64,000 nt of DNA from DASRDR01 sp963812945 [NCBI: uncultured Candidatus Rokubacteria bacterium]. Its GTDB lineage: Bacteria > Methylomirabilota > Methylomirabilia > Rokubacteriales. Of this stretch, positions 62,059 to 64,000 are shown piece by piece. The position numbers and the translations under genes are program-made. The notes beneath the pieces were generated by a model. It worked only from the letters and a program-made list of their open reading frames with translations. It did no database searches and was not told where the DNA came from. Each line of letters begins with the position of its first letter. Within the stretch, counting starts at the first letter, position 1. The DNA lies in NCBI GenBank assembly GCA_963812945.1, contig CAWEXD010000008.1, forward strand, positions 3,100,001-3,164,000, given 5' to 3'.

Positions 62059-64000
62059 CTACGAGAGCGCGTTCAGCGCCGACCCGGCGCGGAACCAGCC
62101 GATGTGCTCCTCGGTCAGGCTGTGGCGGGTCTGGAGCGTGACGGTGCGGCCGTCCGGCTTCGAGATCCGGACCTCGACGGGCCGGCCGGGCGCCAGGGCC
62201 GAGAGGCCCACGACGCTGACGCGGTCCGCCTGCTCGAACAGGTCGTAGTCCTTGGGATCCGTGAATGTCAGGGGCAGGATCCCCTGCTTCTTCAGGTTCG
62301 TCTCGTGGATGCGCGCGAAGCTCTTCACCAGCACCATCTTCGCGCCGAGGTACCGCGGAGACATGGCCGCGTGCTCGCGGCTCGACCCTTCGCCGTAGTT
62401 CTCGTCGCCGATCACGACCCAGCTCACGCCCTTGGCTTTCCAGTCCCGGGCGATCTTCGTGAACGGCACCCCCGCCTCGGCGGTCAGCACGTTCACGCCC
62501 TTGCCGGTCTCCCCGGTGAAGGCGTTCGAGGCGCCCAGGAACATGTTGTCGCTGATCCGGTCGAGGTGACCGCGGAAGCGCAGCCACGCGCCGGCCGGCG
62601 AGATGTGGTCGGTCGTCGTCTTGCCCTTGGTCTTGACCAGGATGGGCAGGCGCTCGAAGTCCTTCCCGTCCCAGCGCGGAAACGGCTCGAGGAGCTGGAG
62701 CCGCTCGCTGTCGGGCCGGATGACGACCTGGACGGCGGACCCGTCCGCCGCGGGCGCCTCGAACCCCTCCTCGCCGCGCGCGAAGCCCTGCCGCGGCAGC
62801 TCCTCGCCCGCGGGCGGGGTGAAGCGGAAGGCCTTCCCGTCCGGCGTCGTCATGGTGCCGTGGACGGGATCGAACTCGAGGGTGCCCGCGAATGCGAGGG
62901 CGGTCACGATCTCGGGGCTCGTCAGGAACGAGAGCGTGGCCTGGCTGCCGTCGTTCCGGCCGGGGAAGTTGCGGTTGAACGACGAGACGATGGTGTTCGC
63001 CTCGTCCTTGCCCACGTCTGACCGCTTCCACTGGCCGATGCAGGGGCCGCACGCGTTGGCGAGCACCGTCCCGCCCATCTGCTCGAATGTCGCCATGATC
63101 CCGTCGCGGCGAATCGTCTGGTAGATCCGCTCCGAGCCCGGGGTGATCAGGAACGGCGTCCGCGCGCGGAGCCCCGCCTTGATGCCCTGCATCGCGACGT
63201 GGGCCGCGCGGCGCATGTCCTCGTACGAGGAGTTGGTGCAGGAGCCGATGAGCGCCGCCTTGATCTCGGCCGGCCAGCTGTTCGCGCGCACCTCGGCCGC
63301 GAGCTTCGACACCGGGCGATCCCGGTCCGGCGAGTGCGGCCCCACGACGTGCGGCTCGAGCGTCGACAGGTCGAGCTCGACGACCTCGTCGTAGCAGTCC
63401 TTGGGGCTCCGCAGGGCCTCGGGGTCGGCGACGAGGTGCTCGCGGTACTGCTCGGCGAGCCGTGCCACGTCGCGCCGGTCGGTGGCCTCCAGGTACACGG
63501 CCATCCGCTCGTCGAAGGGGAACACCGAGGTCGTCGCTCCCAGCTCCGCCCCCATGTTGCAGATGGTGCCCTTGCCCGTCGCGCTGATGGACTCGGCCCC
63601 CGGGCCGAAGTACTCCACGATCTTGTTCGTGCCGCCCTTCACCGTCAGCAGCCCGCACAGGTACGTGATGACGTCCTTCGGCGACGCCCAGCCGGCGAGC
63701 TTGCCCGTGAGGTGCACGCCGATCAGCTTCGGGTGGAGCACCTCCCACGGGAGCCCCGCCATGGTCTCGCCGCAATCGACTCCGCCCACGCCGATGGCCA
63801 GCATGCCGAGACCGCCGCCGTTCGGGGTGTGGGAGTCGGCGCCGATCATCAGCCCGCCCGGGAACGCATAGTTCTCCAGGACGACCTGATGGATGATCCC
63901 CGACCCCGGCTTCCAGAAGCCGATGCCGTACTTCTTCGAGGCCGAGTGGAGAAACTCGTAGACCTCGTTGTTCTCGGTGACGGCGCGCCGCATGTCGTCC
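62059..64000 (-). CDS. acnA: Aconitate hydratase (partial, start beyond window)
   Basis: The frame runs off the right edge; at least 646 residues of the C-terminal part are present, and the missing N-terminus should be short. The [4Fe-4S] cysteines occur as CTNSSYED and GPCIG, and the C-terminal swivel domain has GDENYGEGSSREHAA with the substrate Arg. GLGMLAIGVGGVDCGETMAGLPWEV resembles the mitochondrial/AcnA-like type rather than AcnB. It isomerises citrate to isocitrate. It is the first TCA gene visible of a minus-strand operon that continues through icd, mdh, sdh, sucCD and ndk. Confidence 0.95.
   Translation of the reverse strand, partial: DDMRRAVTENNEVYEFLHSASKKYGIGFWKPGSGIIHQVVLENYAFPGGLMIGADSHTPNGGGLGMLAIGVGGVDCGETMAGLPWEVLHPKLIGVHLTGKLAGWASPKDVITYLCGLLTVKGGTNKIVEYFGPGAESISATGKGTICNMGAELGATTSVFPFDERMAVYLEATDRRDVARLAEQYREHLVADPEALRSPKDCYDEVVELDLSTLEPHVVGPHSPDRDRPVSKLAAEVRANSWPAEIKAALIGSCTNSSYEDMRRAAHVAMQGIKAGLRARTPFLITPGSERIYQTIRRDGIMATFEQMGGTVLANACGPCIGQWKRSDVGKDEANTIVSSFNRNFPGRNDGSQATLSFLTSPEIVTALAFAGTLEFDPVHGTMTTPDGKAFRFTPPAGEELPRQGFARGEEGFEAPAADGSAVQVVIRPDSERLQLLEPFPRWDGKDFERLPILVKTKGKTTTDHISPAGAWLRFRGHLDRISDNMFLGASNAFTGETGKGVNVLTAEAGVPFTKIARDWKAKGVSWVVIGDENYGEGSSREHAAMSPRYLGAKMVLVKSFARIHETNLKKQGILPLTFTDPKDYDLFEQADRVSVVGLSALAPGRPVEVRISKPDGRTVTLQTRHSLTEEHIGWFRAGSALNALS

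Overview
The window is one stretch of a very GC-rich bacterial chromosome. Coding is dense, genes often overlap by 4 bp (ATGA/GTGA), and almost every gene has long shadow frames on the other strand. The gene mix is many family-5 peptide-type ABC transporters, an F420/LLM-type oxidoreductase, stand-alone acetolactate-synthase-like enzymes, membrane glycosyltransferases and an aerobic TCA operon. It resembles Candidatus Rokubacteria / Methylomirabilota-type soil bacteria. That placement is inferred from gene content only; no rRNA or ribosomal protein gene is present. I saw no tRNA, CRISPR array or prophage.

Layout. 1-2.6 kb (+): end of an unknown gene, then two coupled secreted proteins, the second with a zinc-phospholipase-C/S1-nuclease-like motif. 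Both carry apparent single-base frameshifts near their ends. 2.7-10.6 kb (-): a chimeric gene (membrane glycosyltransferase joined in frame to the tail of an oxidoreductase), a tiny secreted peptide, a membrane LuxR regulator, the intact FAD oxidoreductase that donated the tail, a Bor-like lipoprotein and a membrane DUF2235 hydrolase. 10.9-13.3 kb (-): alpha/beta hydrolase and an acetolactate-synthase-like enzyme. 13.3-23.8 kb (+): peptide ABC transporter genes (two ATPases, later a binding protein and two permeases), separated by an ISNCY/IS1202-like insertion sequence with a 17-bp target duplication, a secreted serine hydrolase and a small secreted protein. A sigma-54 promoter then precedes a Cys/Arg-rich small protein. 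23.8-33.6 kb (-): glycosyltransferase, acyltransferase, FmdB zinc ribbon, small membrane protein, fumarase, a second TPP enzyme, an LLM oxidoreductase and a bifunctional aldolase/dehydrogenase. 33.6-39.4 kb: a small conserved protein and a giant regulator (sigma-54 AAA+, Fis helix-turn-helix, cyclase-like, second ATPase, TPR) split by a one-base deletion in a homopolymer. It is divergent from a two-gene module with a near-perfect sigma-54 promoter and an adjacent palindrome. 39.4-48.9 kb (-): four tandem Tat-exported peptide-binding proteins upstream of one permease pair, with no ATPase. 49-64 kb (-): aconitase (cut by the window edge), icd, mdh, succinate dehydrogenase (anchor, A, B), sucCD, ndk, an orphan NitT/TauT-type binding protein, biotin carboxylase, biotin carrier protein and a membrane protein.

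How it fits together. The right end is a near-complete TCA operon, with ndk positioned to exchange the nucleotide made by succinyl-CoA synthetase; fumC lies about 27 kb away. Two peptide-uptake systems feed on external organic nitrogen and may share the single ATPase pair at 13.3-15.3 kb. The least explained parts are the sigma-54/STAND chimera with its paralogous target pair, and the glycosyltransferase-oxidoreductase fusion. Two copies of an 84-88 bp inverted-repeat element sit inside the TCA operon, and one supplies the end of sucC.
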